Assembly (NCBI GenBank): GCA_016868375.1
Contig: VGHA01000012.1
Span: 1 to 50,621 of the forward strand
DNA length: 50,621 bases
Direction of reading: 5' to 3'
Source of the DNA: Betaproteobacteria bacterium
GTDB lineage: Bacteria; Pseudomonadota; Gammaproteobacteria; Burkholderiales; Burkholderiaceae_E
Below are positions 36,700 to 46,316 of the stretch, one piece after another (position 1 is the first letter of the stretch; every line of letters begins with the position of its first letter). The notes beneath the pieces were generated by a model. The model saw only the letters and a list, made by a program, of their open reading frames with translations, was not told where the DNA came from and ran no database searches. A program made the translations under genes and the position numbers.

Positions 36700-37206
36700 T
36701 CAGAGCACGCCCAGAATCTCAACCTCAAAGTTGAGCGCCTGGCCGGCCAGCGGGTGATTGAAATCAAACAGCACCGACTGCTCGGTGATTTCCTTGAGCA
36801 CGCCCGCATAACGCCCGCCACCCGGCGCGGGAAGTTCGACCAGATCACCCGGCTCATAAGCCGTTCCCGGTGTGGTGTGTGCGTCAAACACGGATCGCGA
36901 CAGTCGCTGAATCAGCTCGGGGTTACGGGGCCCGAACGCCTCGCCTGGCGAAAGCTCGAATTGCCTGCGATCGCCTTCGCTGAGGCCGAGCAGGCATCGT
37001 TCGAGCGGCTCAGCCAGCTGCCCTATTCCGAGCTGGAGCGTGGCGGGCTTTCCACCGAAAGTGGTGATGACATCAGCCCCGAGCTCAGAAAGCGTCAGCC
37101 GGTAATGCAGCGTGAGGTGCGAATCCAGCGCAACGCGTGGCGCGTCAGACGCTGCCAGCGCCGCGTCAGCGGCGCCTTCCGTAGAGCGGGGCGTGGAGTT
37201 ATTCAT
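36700..37206 (-). CDS. fkpB: FKBP-type peptidyl-prolyl isomerase, SlpA/FkpB type
   Basis: The 168-residue protein has the SlyD-like FKBP architecture: [76 protein letters not shown], with an insert-in-flap segment and a C-terminal [24 protein letters not shown]. It catalyses cis-trans proline isomerisation or acts as a chaperone. ATG 37206 is chosen; ATG 37215 is nearly as likely, and neither has a clear ribosome site. It is followed by ispH after 10 bp and is divergent from radC. Confidence 0.9.
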   Translation of the reverse strand: MNNSTPRSTEGAADAALAASDAPRVALDSHLTLHYRLTLSELGADVITTFGGKPATLQLGIGQLAEPLERCLLGLSEGDRRQFELSPGEAFGPRNPELIQRLSRSVFDAHTTPGTAYEPGDLVELPAPGGGRYAGVLKEITEQSVLFDFNHPLAGQALNFEVEILGVL

Positions 37207-37230
37207 CCAACCCATTGTAAAGGAACCCCG

Positions 37231-37923
37231 ATGCCCGCCGAGCACTCTCGTACCACCCGCGCTCAGGCCCCTCGCCCAGCCCGTTGGCCCTTGATGGCGC
37301 GCCTGCTGCGAGACGGCGTTCAGGCAATGTCTGATGCCGAGCTCATCGCGGTCCTGATCCGCAAGAGCGCCACCGGCTCCCAAGCGGAACAAACCGCTGT
37401 GCGCCTGCTTGACAGCCACCGCGGCTCGCTTCGGGCGCTGGCCGCCCGCGGATTCACCGCCGGCTTCCCACTGCATTCAACCCACGCTGTGCTCCAGGCA
37501 GCCCTTGAATTCACCCGTCGCAGCCTGTTGGAGACCCTGCGCGAGCGTCCTCTGATCAACTCGCCGTCCGATCTCCACCACTTTCTGGCGCTATGGCTGC
37601 GCGAGCGCCCACGCGAATGCTTCGCTGCGTTGTTTCTCGACAGCCAGAACCGTCTGATCTGTGCCGAAGAAATGTTTGCGGGCAGCGTTGCCCAAACGGT
37701 GGTTTACCCTCGCGAAATTGCCCGCCGCGCGCTCGAAACCGGCGCCTGCTCGCTGATCGTGGCCCACAACCACCCATCGGGGGTCACTGAGCCCAGCGCC
37801 GCTGACAGAAAACTTACCCAGGCGCTTCGCGACGCGCTTCGGCTGCTTGACCTGCCGCTTCTCGATCACATCATCGTCGCTGACAACCGCTGTTTTTCGT
37901 TTGCAGAGGCGGGGCTCATCTGA
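37231..37923 (+). CDS. radC: RadC family protein (JAMM/MPN+ domain)
   Basis: The 230-residue protein has an N-terminal helix-hairpin-helix-like part (LLRDGVQAMSDAELIAVLIRKS) and a JAMM metalloprotease-like domain. The metal motif VAHNHPSGVTEPSAADRKLT is intact (His, His, Asp), and AEEMFAGSVAQTVVYPREIARRAL and LLDHIIVAD are typical. RadC's biological role is not settled despite its name. AAGGA at 37220-37224 supports ATG 37231. The ATG lies only 24 bp from that of fkpB. rpmB follows downstream from its own promoter. Confidence 0.94.
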   Translation: MPAEHSRTTRAQAPRPARWPLMARLLRDGVQAMSDAELIAVLIRKSATGSQAEQTAVRLLDSHRGSLRALAARGFTAGFPLHSTHAVLQAALEFTRRSLLETLRERPLINSPSDLHHFLALWLRERPRECFAALFLDSQNRLICAEEMFAGSVAQTVVYPREIARRALETGACSLIVAHNHPSGVTEPSAADRKLTQALRDALRLLDLPLLDHIIVADNRCFSFAEAGLI

Positions 37924-37969
37924 ACAACCCCTCGATTTGCGAACCCCATCCATTCCCCCTTATAATTTT

Positions 37970-37976
37970 TGTTCAG
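37970..37976 (+). promoter_or_regulatory. Promoter -10 of rpmB-rpmG
   Basis: TTATAAT, containing the consensus TATAAT, lies 37 bases before the rpmB ATG, just after a GC-rich run. No clear -35 is present at 17-bp spacing (ATCCAT). A strong -10 is expected for ribosomal protein genes. Confidence 0.6.
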
Positions 37977-38012
37977 CTTTTCCCACCCACATTCGATATT
38001 TAGGAGCCTTCC

Positions 38013-38249
38013 ATGGCCCGAGTCTGCCAGGTCACCGGCAAAGCGCCGATGGTTGGAAACAACGTTTCGCACGCGAACAACAAAACCAAGCGGCGTTTTC
38101 TTCCCAATTTGCAAAACCGCAAATTCTGGCTTGAAAGCGAGAAGCGCTGGGTACGTCTTCGCCTTACCAACGCGGCGCTTCGTCTCATCGACAAGAAGGG
38201 GCTCGACGTTGTGGTGGCCGATCTACGGGCTCGTGGCGAGTCGGTCTGA
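38013..38249 (+). CDS. rpmB: 50S ribosomal protein L28
   Basis: The 78-residue basic protein matches L28 throughout: [34 protein letters not shown], then [36 protein letters not shown] lies eight bases before the ATG. rpmG follows after 88 bp, the usual pair. Confidence 0.97.
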   Translation: MARVCQVTGKAPMVGNNVSHANNKTKRRFLPNLQNRKFWLESEKRWVRLRLTNAALRLIDKKGLDVVVADLRARGESV

Positions 38250-38337
38250 TTCGGGCCTGATCCAGGTCTGATCCAGCCATCTTTCATTTCGGATTCATAG
38301 CCAAGACCCCTCTTGGTTCTTAGCAGGAACATCGATC

Positions 38338-38493
38338 ATGCGCGAAAAAATCAAACTCGAATCCACCGCAGGCACCGGGCACTTCTACACCACCACCAAG
38401 AACAAACGGACCATGCCGGAAAAGATGGAGATCAAGAAGTTCGATCCGGTTGCCCGCAAGCACGTCGCCTATAAAGAAACCAAGATCAAGTAA
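38338..38493 (+). CDS. rpmG: 50S ribosomal protein L33
   Basis: A 51-residue frame encodes L33: [20 protein letters not shown], then [23 protein letters not shown]. It lacks the zinc-binding cysteine pairs of the C+ form, so it is the C-minus type. CAGGAAC lies before the ATG. A strong terminator follows 20 bases after the stop. Confidence 0.97.
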   Translation: MREKIKLESTAGTGHFYTTTKNKRTMPEKMEIKKFDPVARKHVAYKETKIK

Positions 38494-38510
38494 TTCCGCG
38501 GTTTCAGACG

Positions 38511-38544
38511 AAAAAAAAACGCCAGGTTCCAGCCTGGCGTTTTT
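38511..38544. terminator. Bidirectional intrinsic terminator after rpmG and the desaturase gene
   Basis: CGCCAGG (38520-38526), loop TTCCAG and CCTGGCG (38533-38539) form a perfect 7-bp stem, flanked by nine A on the left (38511-38519) and five T on the right. It serves rpmG on the + strand and the desaturase gene, which ends 22 bp away, on the - strand. Confidence 0.92.
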
Positions 38545-38565
38545 GTTTCCGGCGACCGGGTTAAC

Positions 38566-39765
38566 TCAGGCCGCCGCGTACGATCGAATTCGCAGAGACA
38601 TCGATCGCAGCGCTGGAATGTCGCTGGATTCCGCGCGCTGGCACCATTGTTGAAGCATCGATACCAGCTGCTCGCGGGAACGGTTTGACCGCTCCCAGAT
38701 CTCGCCCAGCTCGCGGCGCATTTCAACCAGCATGCTCAGGCGCTCGCTGGCTGCCAATACCTCTGGCAGCGCAGCCTGCTGATCGCGACTCCAGCGACCC
38801 GCATCCAGCGGCAGCCAATGTCGGGCGGCCTTCAGCAACTGCCCTTCCGGGCGGCTCAACCTTGACAGGCGAGCGGACTCTTCGGCGCAGGCCTTGCGCA
38901 GCGACCGTGCGAACTGCTGCATGACATCGTAGCGGTGAGCAATGAGCGCCTGCAAAGCGTCAAGATCGATCCTGGTCCGTGCATCAGTAAGCTTGGGCGT
39001 AGGCGCCACCTTCTTGACCCGTGCAAGCCCCACCAGGGACATGAGGCGGATATACAGCCAGCCAATGTCAAATTCGTACCACTTGTTCGACAACCTGGCT
39101 GAGGTGGGAAACGCGTGGTGGTTGTTATGCAATTCTTCCCCACCAATCAGAATGCCCCACGGAAGAATGTTGGTGCTGGCATCGGGACAGTCGAAGTTTC
39201 GATAACCGCGGGCATGTCCCAGGCCGTTGATGACACCGGCGGCGAGCACCGGAATCCACATCATCTGAATGCCGAATACCGAAATGCCAACGATGCCAAA
39301 CAAAGCAACGTTGATGGCAAGCATCAGCAGGATTCCGCCGGACGGGAAGCGTGAATACAGATTGCGCTCGATCCAGTCATCGGGCGTTCCGTGGCTGTAC
39401 TTTTCAATGGTTTCCCGGTTCAACGCTTCGGCACGATACAGTTCGGCGCCTTCGAGCAGAACCTTGCGCAAACCGAACCGCACCGGGCTGTGCGGATCTT
39501 CGGGGCCTTCGCACTTGGCGTGGTGCTTGCGATGAATGGCCGCCCACTCGCGGGTGATCATTCCGGTGCTAAGCCACAGCCAAAACCGGAAGAAGTGCGA
39601 CACAGACGGATGCAGGTCAAGGGCCCGATGCGCCTGGTGCCGGTGCAAATAGATGGTTACGCCGGCGATGGTGATATGCGTGAACACCAGCGTGCAGACA
39701 ACGATCTGCCAGGCGCTCGCGTTCAGCAAACCCTCGTCCAAAAACCGCAATACGAAATCGATCAA
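38566..39765 (-). CDS. Membrane fatty acid desaturase (delta-9 type)
   Basis: The 399-residue protein has the three histidine boxes of membrane di-iron desaturases: YLHRHQAHRAL, AIHRKHHAKCEGPEDPHSP and ELHNNHHAFPTS, separated by hydrophobic segments. It would introduce a double bond into acyl chains of phospholipids or acyl-CoA. A C-terminal extension of about 130 residues after WLYIRLMSLVGLA is charged and helical. The start is TTG 39765 with AGGAGG at 39778-39773, seven bases away; an ATG at 39770 in another frame stops after two codons. rsmB lies 64 bp upstream. Confidence 0.88.
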   Translation of the reverse strand: MIDFVLRFLDEGLLNASAWQIVVCTLVFTHITIAGVTIYLHRHQAHRALDLHPSVSHFFRFWLWLSTGMITREWAAIHRKHHAKCEGPEDPHSPVRFGLRKVLLEGAELYRAEALNRETIEKYSHGTPDDWIERNLYSRFPSGGILLMLAINVALFGIVGISVFGIQMMWIPVLAAGVINGLGHARGYRNFDCPDASTNILPWGILIGGEELHNNHHAFPTSARLSNKWYEFDIGWLYIRLMSLVGLARVKKVAPTPKLTDARTRIDLDALQALIAHRYDVMQQFARSLRKACAEESARLSRLSRPEGQLLKAARHWLPLDAGRWSRDQQAALPEVLAASERLSMLVEMRRELGEIWERSNRSREQLVSMLQQWCQRAESSDIPALRSMSLRIRSYAAA

Positions 39766-39829
39766 AGCATGTCCTCCTGCCTTACTGCCTGCCAAGCCGT
39801 GCGCACTGGCCGGCCTGCAGTCCGTGATT

Positions 39830-41203
39830 TTAGCCCGATGCTTCCGCGGCCGCACCCGATTGATTCGTCAACCGGACCCGCCGCCAGCGAATTCCAAAGA
39901 AAGCATCGGTTCCGTGCCGATGCGGAACGCAGACCAAAGCGCCGTCGACAAATGCGTCGTCGGGCAGCGTGGCCCCCGCTGCCGCCATAATGGGCTGGGC
40001 GTCCTCGCGCTGGAACTCCGGGTGTCGCTCTTCGAACCACTTCGCCTGGGCTTCATTTTCTTCCGCGAGCAGGCTGCACGTGGCGTAGACCAGCACCCCA
40101 TCAGGGGCAACCAGCCGGGCTGCGGCCGCGAGAATTGAACGCTGTTCGTGGCAAAGACGCGACAGATCCTCGGGGCCGAACCGCCATTTGAGGTCGGGAT
40201 TGCGGCGCAATGTGCCTGATCCGGTGCAGGGTGCATCGACTAGCACAGCATGCGCGCGTCCGACCAGGCGCTCAAGCTTGCGGTCGGTCAGGCTGTCAAT
40301 CGCAAAGGGCTGAACATTGGTTGCACCGCTTCGGGTGAGTCTGGGCCGCAGGCGCTGCAGCCTGGCAATTGAAACATCGCAGGCGAAGATTTGCCCGCTT
40401 GAGTGCATGGATGCCGCCAGCGACAGCGTTTTGCCGCCCGCCCCAGCACACAGATCGACCACATTCTGACCCCGGCGCGCGCCCACCAGCAGGGCAAGCA
40501 GCTGGCTGCCCGCATCCTGCACTTCAAAGGCCCCGTCCTCAAAGGCTGCACTTCGTTCAAGCGCCGGGTGGCCATCGACCTCCATGGCGCATGGCGCGAT
40601 CGACAGCGGGCGGACATGCAACCCCTCCTGGGTCAGCCGCTCGATCAGCGCGTCGCGCCGGGTCTTCAGCAGGTTCGCACGCAGGTGCAAGGAGGCAGGC
40701 TCGAGCAGCGCGCGGCCAAGGGCCCGCGCCTCGGCTTCACCAAACCGCTCACATAGCTTCTGGTAAAGCCAATCGGGCAGGCTGAGGGCAACAGGTACCG
40801 GCAGCGCATCGAGATTGGCTGCCGGGAGCCGAGCCAGCCAGTCAGGCTGGGCGGGAAGATTAACAGCGCCGGCGGGCACCACACCCTGCGAACTGGCCGC
40901 CCGGTCGCGCCAGACGCGCGACAGCCGCGCCAGGCGGTCCTCCAGAGGCCCTTCGCCCGCTTCAGCGAAGTGGGCATACAGGCGTTTGTTGCGCAAAACA
41001 TCGAACACGGTGTCGGCGATGTCGGCTCGATCACGGCGTCCCAGCGAACGATGCTCTCTAAAAAAACGTCGCAGCACCGCATCGGCCGGGGCGTTGAGCG
41101 CGAGCGCTTCGCCAAGTACGCGCCGCAACAGGTCGGGTACCCGCTCGGGCGGCGGACGATCGCCGCGAGGCCTGTGTTTGCGCGATTCGGCAGGCCGCTT
41201 CAT
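39830..41203 (-). CDS. rsmB: 16S rRNA (cytosine(967)-C(5))-methyltransferase
   Basis: The 457-residue protein has an NusB-like N-terminal domain (LLRRVLGEALALNAPADAVLRRFF, then RRDRADIADTVFDVLRNKRLY) and a Rossmann methyltransferase domain: VQDAGSQLLALLVGARRGQNVVDLCAGAGGKTLSLA, VLVDAPCTGSGTLRRNPDLKWR and VYATCSLLAEENEAQ with the two catalytic cysteines in PCTG and TCSL. It is of the RsmB/NOP family. ATG 41203 overlaps the purN stop in ATGA; an ATG at 41212 is also in frame. Confidence 0.92.
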   Translation of the reverse strand: MKRPAESRKHRPRGDRPPPERVPDLLRRVLGEALALNAPADAVLRRFFREHRSLGRRDRADIADTVFDVLRNKRLYAHFAEAGEGPLEDRLARLSRVWRDRAASSQGVVPAGAVNLPAQPDWLARLPAANLDALPVPVALSLPDWLYQKLCERFGEAEARALGRALLEPASLHLRANLLKTRRDALIERLTQEGLHVRPLSIAPCAMEVDGHPALERSAAFEDGAFEVQDAGSQLLALLVGARRGQNVVDLCAGAGGKTLSLAASMHSSGQIFACDVSIARLQRLRPRLTRSGATNVQPFAIDSLTDRKLERLVGRAHAVLVDAPCTGSGTLRRNPDLKWRFGPEDLSRLCHEQRSILAAAARLVAPDGVLVYATCSLLAEENEAQAKWFEERHPEFQREDAQPIMAAAGATLPDDAFVDGALVCVPHRHGTDAFFGIRWRRVRLTNQSGAAAEASG

Positions 41204-41841
41204 GCGAACCACATCGACTGTGTTTCAGCCGCCGCAGGCGAATCAAGCCTGACGCGAGCTCCGTCAACCTGCAGCCTGCCATCAAGATGCCATTTCACGG
41301 CGAGCGGCAGGATATGGTGCTCGGCGCTGAGAACCCGCGCGGCCAGCGTTGATTCGGTGTCGACATCCTGGATGGCCAGCGCCGCCTGAGCGATGATCGG
41401 TCCGGCATCGAGCTCGGGACTGACGTAGTGCACGGTGGCGCCATGGATGCGCGCGCCGCTGTCGAGCGCGCGTCGATGGGTGTGCAGGCCTGGAAAGGCG
41501 GGCAGAAGAGACGGATGAATGTTCAGCATTCGAAGGGGGTACTGCTCAACGAGTTCGGTTGGCAGGATTCGCATGAAACCGGCAAGGACCACCAGGTCAG
41601 GCTGCAGACAAGCCAGCGTGTCCCCCAGCGATTGATTAAAAGCCTGACGGCTGGCGAAGCCGTTTGCATCAACAACTTCAAGCCGGACCCCGCGAGACCT
41701 GGCACGATCGCAGGCCGGTGAATGGGGGCGGTCTGAGATGACCGCTTCAATTCGGGCGTTCCAGCGCTGCTCTGAACACGCATCAAGCAGCGCGGTCATG
41801 TTTGAGCCGCGCCCGGACACGAGCACGACAATTTTTTTCAT
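41200..41841 (-). CDS. purN: Phosphoribosylglycinamide formyltransferase
   Basis: The 213-residue enzyme formylates GAR with 10-formyl-THF in purine synthesis. It shows KKIVVLVSGRGSNMTALLDAC, VVLAGFMRILPTELVEQYPLRMLNIHPSLLPAFPGLHTHRRALDSGARIHGATVHYVSPELDAGPII with the catalytic Asn, His and Asp. A GTG directly upstream (41844) would add one residue. It is coupled to rsmB by a 4-bp overlap and divergent from ribF. Confidence 0.96.
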   Translation of the reverse strand: MKKIVVLVSGRGSNMTALLDACSEQRWNARIEAVISDRPHSPACDRARSRGVRLEVVDANGFASRQAFNQSLGDTLACLQPDLVVLAGFMRILPTELVEQYPLRMLNIHPSLLPAFPGLHTHRRALDSGARIHGATVHYVSPELDAGPIIAQAALAIQDVDTESTLAARVLSAEHHILPLAVKWHLDGRLQVDGARVRLDSPAAAETQSMWFA

Positions 41842-41890
41842 CACCTCGATGATACCACCGGCATGCTCGCCGTAAGGCCCAGCAAAATCT

Positions 41891-41896
41891 TATAAT
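41891..41896 (+). promoter_or_regulatory. -10 element of the ribF operon
   Basis: TATAAT lies 36 bases before the ribF ATG in an AT-rich patch. On the opposite strand the same patch reads TATAAG, so it might also serve purN. No FMN riboswitch is present in the 91-bp gap. Confidence 0.5.
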
Positions 41897-41932
41897 TCAA
41901 GGTTTTGCATTGCCTTTTCGAGCCCGCCGCCC

Positions 41933-42907
41933 ATGGAGGTTTTCCGAAGACTGCCGCCGCCGCCGAAGCGCCGCCCCTGCGCGCTCACGATCGGCAACTT
42001 TGACGGTGTGCATCGTGGCCATCAGGCGGTCATCACCCAGCTGAAGCAGCGCGCGGGCGCGCAAGAGCTCGCCACCTGCGTGCTCACATTTGAGCCGCAT
42101 CCGCGCGAGTATTTCGCCAAGCTTGCCCGCGATCCAAGCCGCGCGCCCGCACACATCCAGACCACCCGGGACAAATTGAACGCGCTGAGCGCCCTGGGAG
42201 TCGATCGCGTCTGTGTCGCCCGATTCGATGCGCGAATCGCACAGCTGTCCGCTCGGGCATTTTTCGATCAGATCATCGTTGAAGGACTCGGAGCCCGAGA
42301 TCTGCTGGTGGGCGATGATTTCCGCTTCGGTCATCAGCGCCAGGGCGACTTCGCTCTTCTCAAATCGATGTGTGACGAGCGTGGCATTGGCTGCTCCCGA
42401 ATCGGCTCATTCGAAGTCGATGGGCTGCGCGTCTCCAGTTCGGAAGTGCGCGAAGCGCTCGCCACCGGCGACTTCCAACGCGCCCGCCATCTGCTGGGCC
42501 GCGCATTCACGGTCACCGGCCACGTCCTGCATGGTCGCAAGCTCGGCCGCACGATCGGCTTCCCAACGCTCAATCTCAAGATTCCGTTCGAACGGCCCGC
42601 GCTGTCAGGCATTTTCGTCGTGCGCGTCCACGGGCTGCGCGACCATCCGCTGGAAGGCGTTGCCAGCCTCGGCACACGGCCCGCGGTGGAAGCCAACGGC
42701 CGCCTGCTGCTCGAGGTTCACCTGTTCGATTTTTCCGATGTCGTGTACGGTCGCGTCATCAGCGTTGAGTTCATGACCCGGCTGCGCGAAGAGCGGCACT
42801 ATGACTCGCTCGAACTGCTCACCGCACAGATTGCGCGCGATGCTGAGCAGGCGCGCGCCTGGCACGCAGCCCATCCTTTTCAAGCAGATACCCTCCCGAG
42901 AGATTGA
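41933..42907 (+). CDS. ribF: Bifunctional riboflavin kinase/FAD synthetase
   Basis: The 324-residue protein makes FMN from riboflavin and FAD from FMN. The N-terminal adenylyltransferase has [48 protein letters not shown] and the ISSTxIR-like [10 protein letters not shown]; the C-terminal kinase has [15 protein letters not shown]. It heads ribF-ileS-lspA-coaBC-dut; ileS starts one base after its stop. Confidence 0.96.
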   Translation: MEVFRRLPPPPKRRPCALTIGNFDGVHRGHQAVITQLKQRAGAQELATCVLTFEPHPREYFAKLARDPSRAPAHIQTTRDKLNALSALGVDRVCVARFDARIAQLSARAFFDQIIVEGLGARDLLVGDDFRFGHQRQGDFALLKSMCDERGIGCSRIGSFEVDGLRVSSSEVREALATGDFQRARHLLGRAFTVTGHVLHGRKLGRTIGFPTLNLKIPFERPALSGIFVVRVHGLRDHPLEGVASLGTRPAVEANGRLLLEVHLFDFSDVVYGRVISVEFMTRLREERHYDSLELLTAQIARDAEQARAWHAAHPFQADTLPRD

Positions 42908-42908
42908 C

Positions 42909-45770
42909 ATGCCCGATGGCAAATCCCCTGCACCCGATAAGCCGACGTGGCGCGACACGCTGAATCTGCCCGATACGCCCTTTCCCATGCGAGGCGATCT
43001 GGCGCGGCGCGAACCCGGCTGGACAAGTACCTGGCAGGACAAGGGAACGTATCGCCGCATTCGCGAAGTCTGCAAAGGTCGGCCGATCTGGGTGCTGCAC
43101 GACGGTCCACCCTATGCCAACGGCGACATTCATATCGGCCATGCGGTCAACAAGATCCTGAAAGACATCATCGTCAAAAGCCGCAACATGTCCGGGTTTG
43201 ACGCCCGCTACGTGCCAGGCTGGGATTGCCACGGCATGCCCATCGAGATCCAGATCGAAAAGCAGTTCGGCAAGAATCTGCCCGCCGATCAGGTCCAGGC
43301 GAAGTCGCGCGCGTACGCCACGGAACAGATCGCACGCCAGAAAAAAGATTTCATCCGGCTCGGCGTGCTGGGCGACTGGGACAACCCCTACCTCACGATG
43401 GCTTTCCGCAATGAGGCCGATGAGCTGCGGTCGCTGGGCAAAATGCTTGAACGCGGCTTTCTGTTCCGGGGGCTCAAGCCCGTCAACTGGTGCTTCGACT
43501 GCGGTTCAGCGCTTGCCGAGGCCGAGGTTGAATACGCCGACCGGAACGATCCCGCCATCGATGTGGGGTTCCCGTTCGTGGCCGAGGAACTGCCGAAGAT
43601 CGCGCGCGCATTCGGGCTCGAGGCCCTGCCGCTTGAACGCGGTTTCTGCGTGATCTGGACGACCACCCCGTGGACGATTCCCGCCAATCAGGCGCTCAAT
43701 ATTCATCCCGATTTTGAATACGCCTTGGTGCGCACCGTCTGGCAAGACGCGCCCACGCTGCTGCTGCTGGCAGCCGATCGGGTTGAAAGCTGCCTGGCAT
43801 CCTGGCAACTGCAGGGCGAGATCATCGCGCGCTGCCCGGGTCGTGCGCTTGAACTGATCCGCTTCGCGCATCCGTTTGCGGGACGCGCGTCACCGGTTTA
43901 TCTGGGCGACTACGTCACGCTCGACAGTGGAACCGGGGTCGTGCACTCGGCGCCTGCCTACGGCATTGAGGATTTCGTGTCCTGCAAACGCTACGGCATG
44001 AAAGATTCAGACATCCTGCAGCCGGTGCTGGGCGATGGCACCTACGCCAAATCACTGCCTGAGTTCGGTGGGCTGATGATCTGGGATGCGAACCCCAAAA
44101 TCATCGAACACCTGCGGGCACACCAGGCCCTGTTTTCGTCGCGAAAAAACGCGCACAGCACCATGCACTGCTGGCGCCACAAGACACCCATCATCTATCG
44201 CGCATCTAGCCAGTGGTTCGCAGGCATGGACGTGAAGCCGACCGATGGTGGCGCCACGCTTCGCGAAACCGCGCTCGCAGGCGTTGAAGCCACCCAGTTC
44301 TTCCCAGGCTGGGGAAAAGCCCGGCTTCACGGCATGATCGCCAACCGCCCCGACTGGACGCTGTCGCGCCAGCGTCAATGGGGGGTGCCCATGGCGTTCT
44401 TCGTGCACCGCGAAACCGGTGCGCTTCACCCCAGAACCGCTGAACTGCTGGAAGCCGTCGCGCAGCGCATTGAACGCGACGGCGTCGAGGCCTGGCAACG
44501 CCTCGACCCGCGCGAACTCCTGGGCGATGACGCCGAGCACTACCAAAAGAACCGCGACACGCTCGACGTCTGGTTCGACTCCGGTACCACCCACCAGACT
44601 GTGCTGCGCGGCTCGCACGCCGCGCAGTCGCAGTTCCCCGCCGATATGTATCTGGAAGGCTCGGATCAGCACCGCGGTTGGTTCCACTCATCGCTGCTCA
44701 CGTCAGCCATGCTCAATGGTGTCGCGCCTTATCGAGCGCTTCTCACCCACGGCTTTGTGGTCGATGGCGAAGGCCGCAAGATGAGCAAGTCGCTCGGTAA
44801 CGTGATTGCGCCGCAGAAGGTGTCCGATACGCTGGGCGCGGAAATTCTGCGGCTGTGGGTCGCCAGCACCGACTACTCGGGCGAGCTGTCGCTGTCCGAT
44901 GAAATCTTGAAGCGCGTGGTTGAAGCTTATCGCCGAATCCGCAACACGCTGCGGTTTCTGCTTGCCAACGTTGCCGACTTCAACATTGAGCGCGATGCCG
45001 TGCCCATTGCCCAGATGCTCGACATTGATCGCTATGCGATTGCGCTCGCCGCACAGTGGCAGCAGGCGATCACTACCGACTACGAGCGCTATGAATTCCA
45101 TCCTGCGATCGTAAGAATTCAGACATTCTGCTCGGAGGATCTTGGCGCGTTTTACCTCGACATCCTGAAAGATCGCCTTTACACCAGCGCAACCCAGTCG
45201 CCGGCTCGCCGGTCGGCGCAGACCGCAATCTGGCACATCACCAGCGCACTGCTGCGCGTCATCGCGCCGGTGCTGTCGTTTACCGCCGAAGAAGCCTGGC
45301 CGCTGTTCGCACCGGAACGTCATCAGGCCCGCGGCGAAACCATCTTCACTGAGGTCTGGCACGCGTTCCCGCCTGTCGCCGATGCCGACGCGTTGATCGC
45401 ACGCTGGACGCGGCTGCGCGAGATCCGCGCTGAGGTGCTGCGCGAGCTGGAAACCGTACGCGGGGCGGGTGCCATCGGGTCATCCCTGCAGGCCGAAATC
45501 GAAATCGCGGCCTCGGGTGATGATCTGGCGCTGCTTGAATCGCTGGGCAATGATTTGCGCTTCGTGACGATCACCTCGCAGGCGCTGACGCGCGCCGCTG
45601 AACCGGGGTCGGCTGCGCCCAGCGTGCGGGTCACCCCCAGCCAGCATGCCAAGTGCGAGCGCTGCTGGCACTGGCGCAGCGACGTGGGTCACGATCCCGC
45701 CCGCCCTGGTCTGTGCGGGCGCTGCGCAGCCAACCTGTTCGGCGCCGGTGAACCCCGGCGCTTCGCCTGA
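42909..45770 (+). CDS. ileS: Isoleucyl-tRNA synthetase
   Basis: The 953-residue class I enzyme charges tRNA-Ile. It shows the HIGH motif in [31 protein letters not shown], the editing domain ([29 protein letters not shown]), the KMSKS motif in [17 protein letters not shown] and a C-terminal zinc finger (CERCWHWR, then [10 protein letters not shown]). It is the bacterial type 1 form. ATG 42909 is chosen because the preceding gene ends at 42907 and [23 protein letters not shown] is family-like. Confidence 0.97.
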   Translation: MPDGKSPAPDKPTWRDTLNLPDTPFPMRGDLARREPGWTSTWQDKGTYRRIREVCKGRPIWVLHDGPPYANGDIHIGHAVNKILKDIIVKSRNMSGFDARYVPGWDCHGMPIEIQIEKQFGKNLPADQVQAKSRAYATEQIARQKKDFIRLGVLGDWDNPYLTMAFRNEADELRSLGKMLERGFLFRGLKPVNWCFDCGSALAEAEVEYADRNDPAIDVGFPFVAEELPKIARAFGLEALPLERGFCVIWTTTPWTIPANQALNIHPDFEYALVRTVWQDAPTLLLLAADRVESCLASWQLQGEIIARCPGRALELIRFAHPFAGRASPVYLGDYVTLDSGTGVVHSAPAYGIEDFVSCKRYGMKDSDILQPVLGDGTYAKSLPEFGGLMIWDANPKIIEHLRAHQALFSSRKNAHSTMHCWRHKTPIIYRASSQWFAGMDVKPTDGGATLRETALAGVEATQFFPGWGKARLHGMIANRPDWTLSRQRQWGVPMAFFVHRETGALHPRTAELLEAVAQRIERDGVEAWQRLDPRELLGDDAEHYQKNRDTLDVWFDSGTTHQTVLRGSHAAQSQFPADMYLEGSDQHRGWFHSSLLTSAMLNGVAPYRALLTHGFVVDGEGRKMSKSLGNVIAPQKVSDTLGAEILRLWVASTDYSGELSLSDEILKRVVEAYRRIRNTLRFLLANVADFNIERDAVPIAQMLDIDRYAIALAAQWQQAITTDYERYEFHPAIVRIQTFCSEDLGAFYLDILKDRLYTSATQSPARRSAQTAIWHITSALLRVIAPVLSFTAEEAWPLFAPERHQARGETIFTEVWHAFPPVADADALIARWTRLREIRAEVLRELETVRGAGAIGSSLQAEIEIAASGDDLALLESLGNDLRFVTITSQALTRAAEPGSAAPSVRVTPSQHAKCERCWHWRSDVGHDPARPGLCGRCAANLFGAGEPRRFA

Positions 45771-45782
45771 CCGGCAGGCACC

Positions 45783-46286
45783 GTGACAACGCGCAGCAAA
45801 CCCACGCCCCGCTCGGGCTTTGCCCGGTGGCTCGCGATCGCGCTTGGTCTGGTGCTGCTTGATCAGCTCACCAAGCAGGCGGTATTGCTGTCATTCAAAA
45901 CCGGCGAACGGCTTCCGATCATCGCGGATTTCTTTGATCTGACGCTGCTGTTCAACCGCGGCGCTGCGTTCAGCCTGCTCGCTGATGCAGGAGGCTGGCA
46001 GCGCTGGTTCTTTATCGGCATCGGTGTCGTGGCAACGCTGTTCATCGGCTGGATGCTGTGGCGGCACGGCTCGCAACGCCTGTTTTCATTCGCGCTCACC
46101 CTGATTCTGGGCGGCGCGATCGGTAACGTGATCGATCGGGTCCTACGGGGTGAGGTGGTCGACTTTCTGCTGTTCTACTGGCGTGGCTGGCACTTTCCGG
46201 CTTTCAATGTGGCCGACAGTGCGATCACAATTGGCGCGGCGCTGCTGATCATCGATGAGCTGCTGCGCGTACGGCGCGGGCGCTGA
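45783..46286 (+). CDS. lspA: Lipoprotein signal peptidase
   Basis: The 167-residue inner-membrane aspartyl protease cleaves diacylated prolipoproteins. Four membrane segments are visible, with the catalytic aspartates in [20 protein letters not shown] and [15 protein letters not shown], and [11 protein letters not shown] typical of the family. The start is GTG 45783, 12 bp after ileS. Confidence 0.96.
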   Translation: MTTRSKPTPRSGFARWLAIALGLVLLDQLTKQAVLLSFKTGERLPIIADFFDLTLLFNRGAAFSLLADAGGWQRWFFIGIGVVATLFIGWMLWRHGSQRLFSFALTLILGGAIGNVIDRVLRGEVVDFLLFYWRGWHFPAFNVADSAITIGAALLIIDELLRVRRGR

Positions 46287-46316
46287 ACCGCCTCGTCTCA
46301 GTCATCGGAGAAACCC

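Noticed and set aside
41842-41932. FMN riboswitch before ribF
   Set aside because: The gap is 91 bp and has none of the conserved RFN blocks; only a -10 element is visible.
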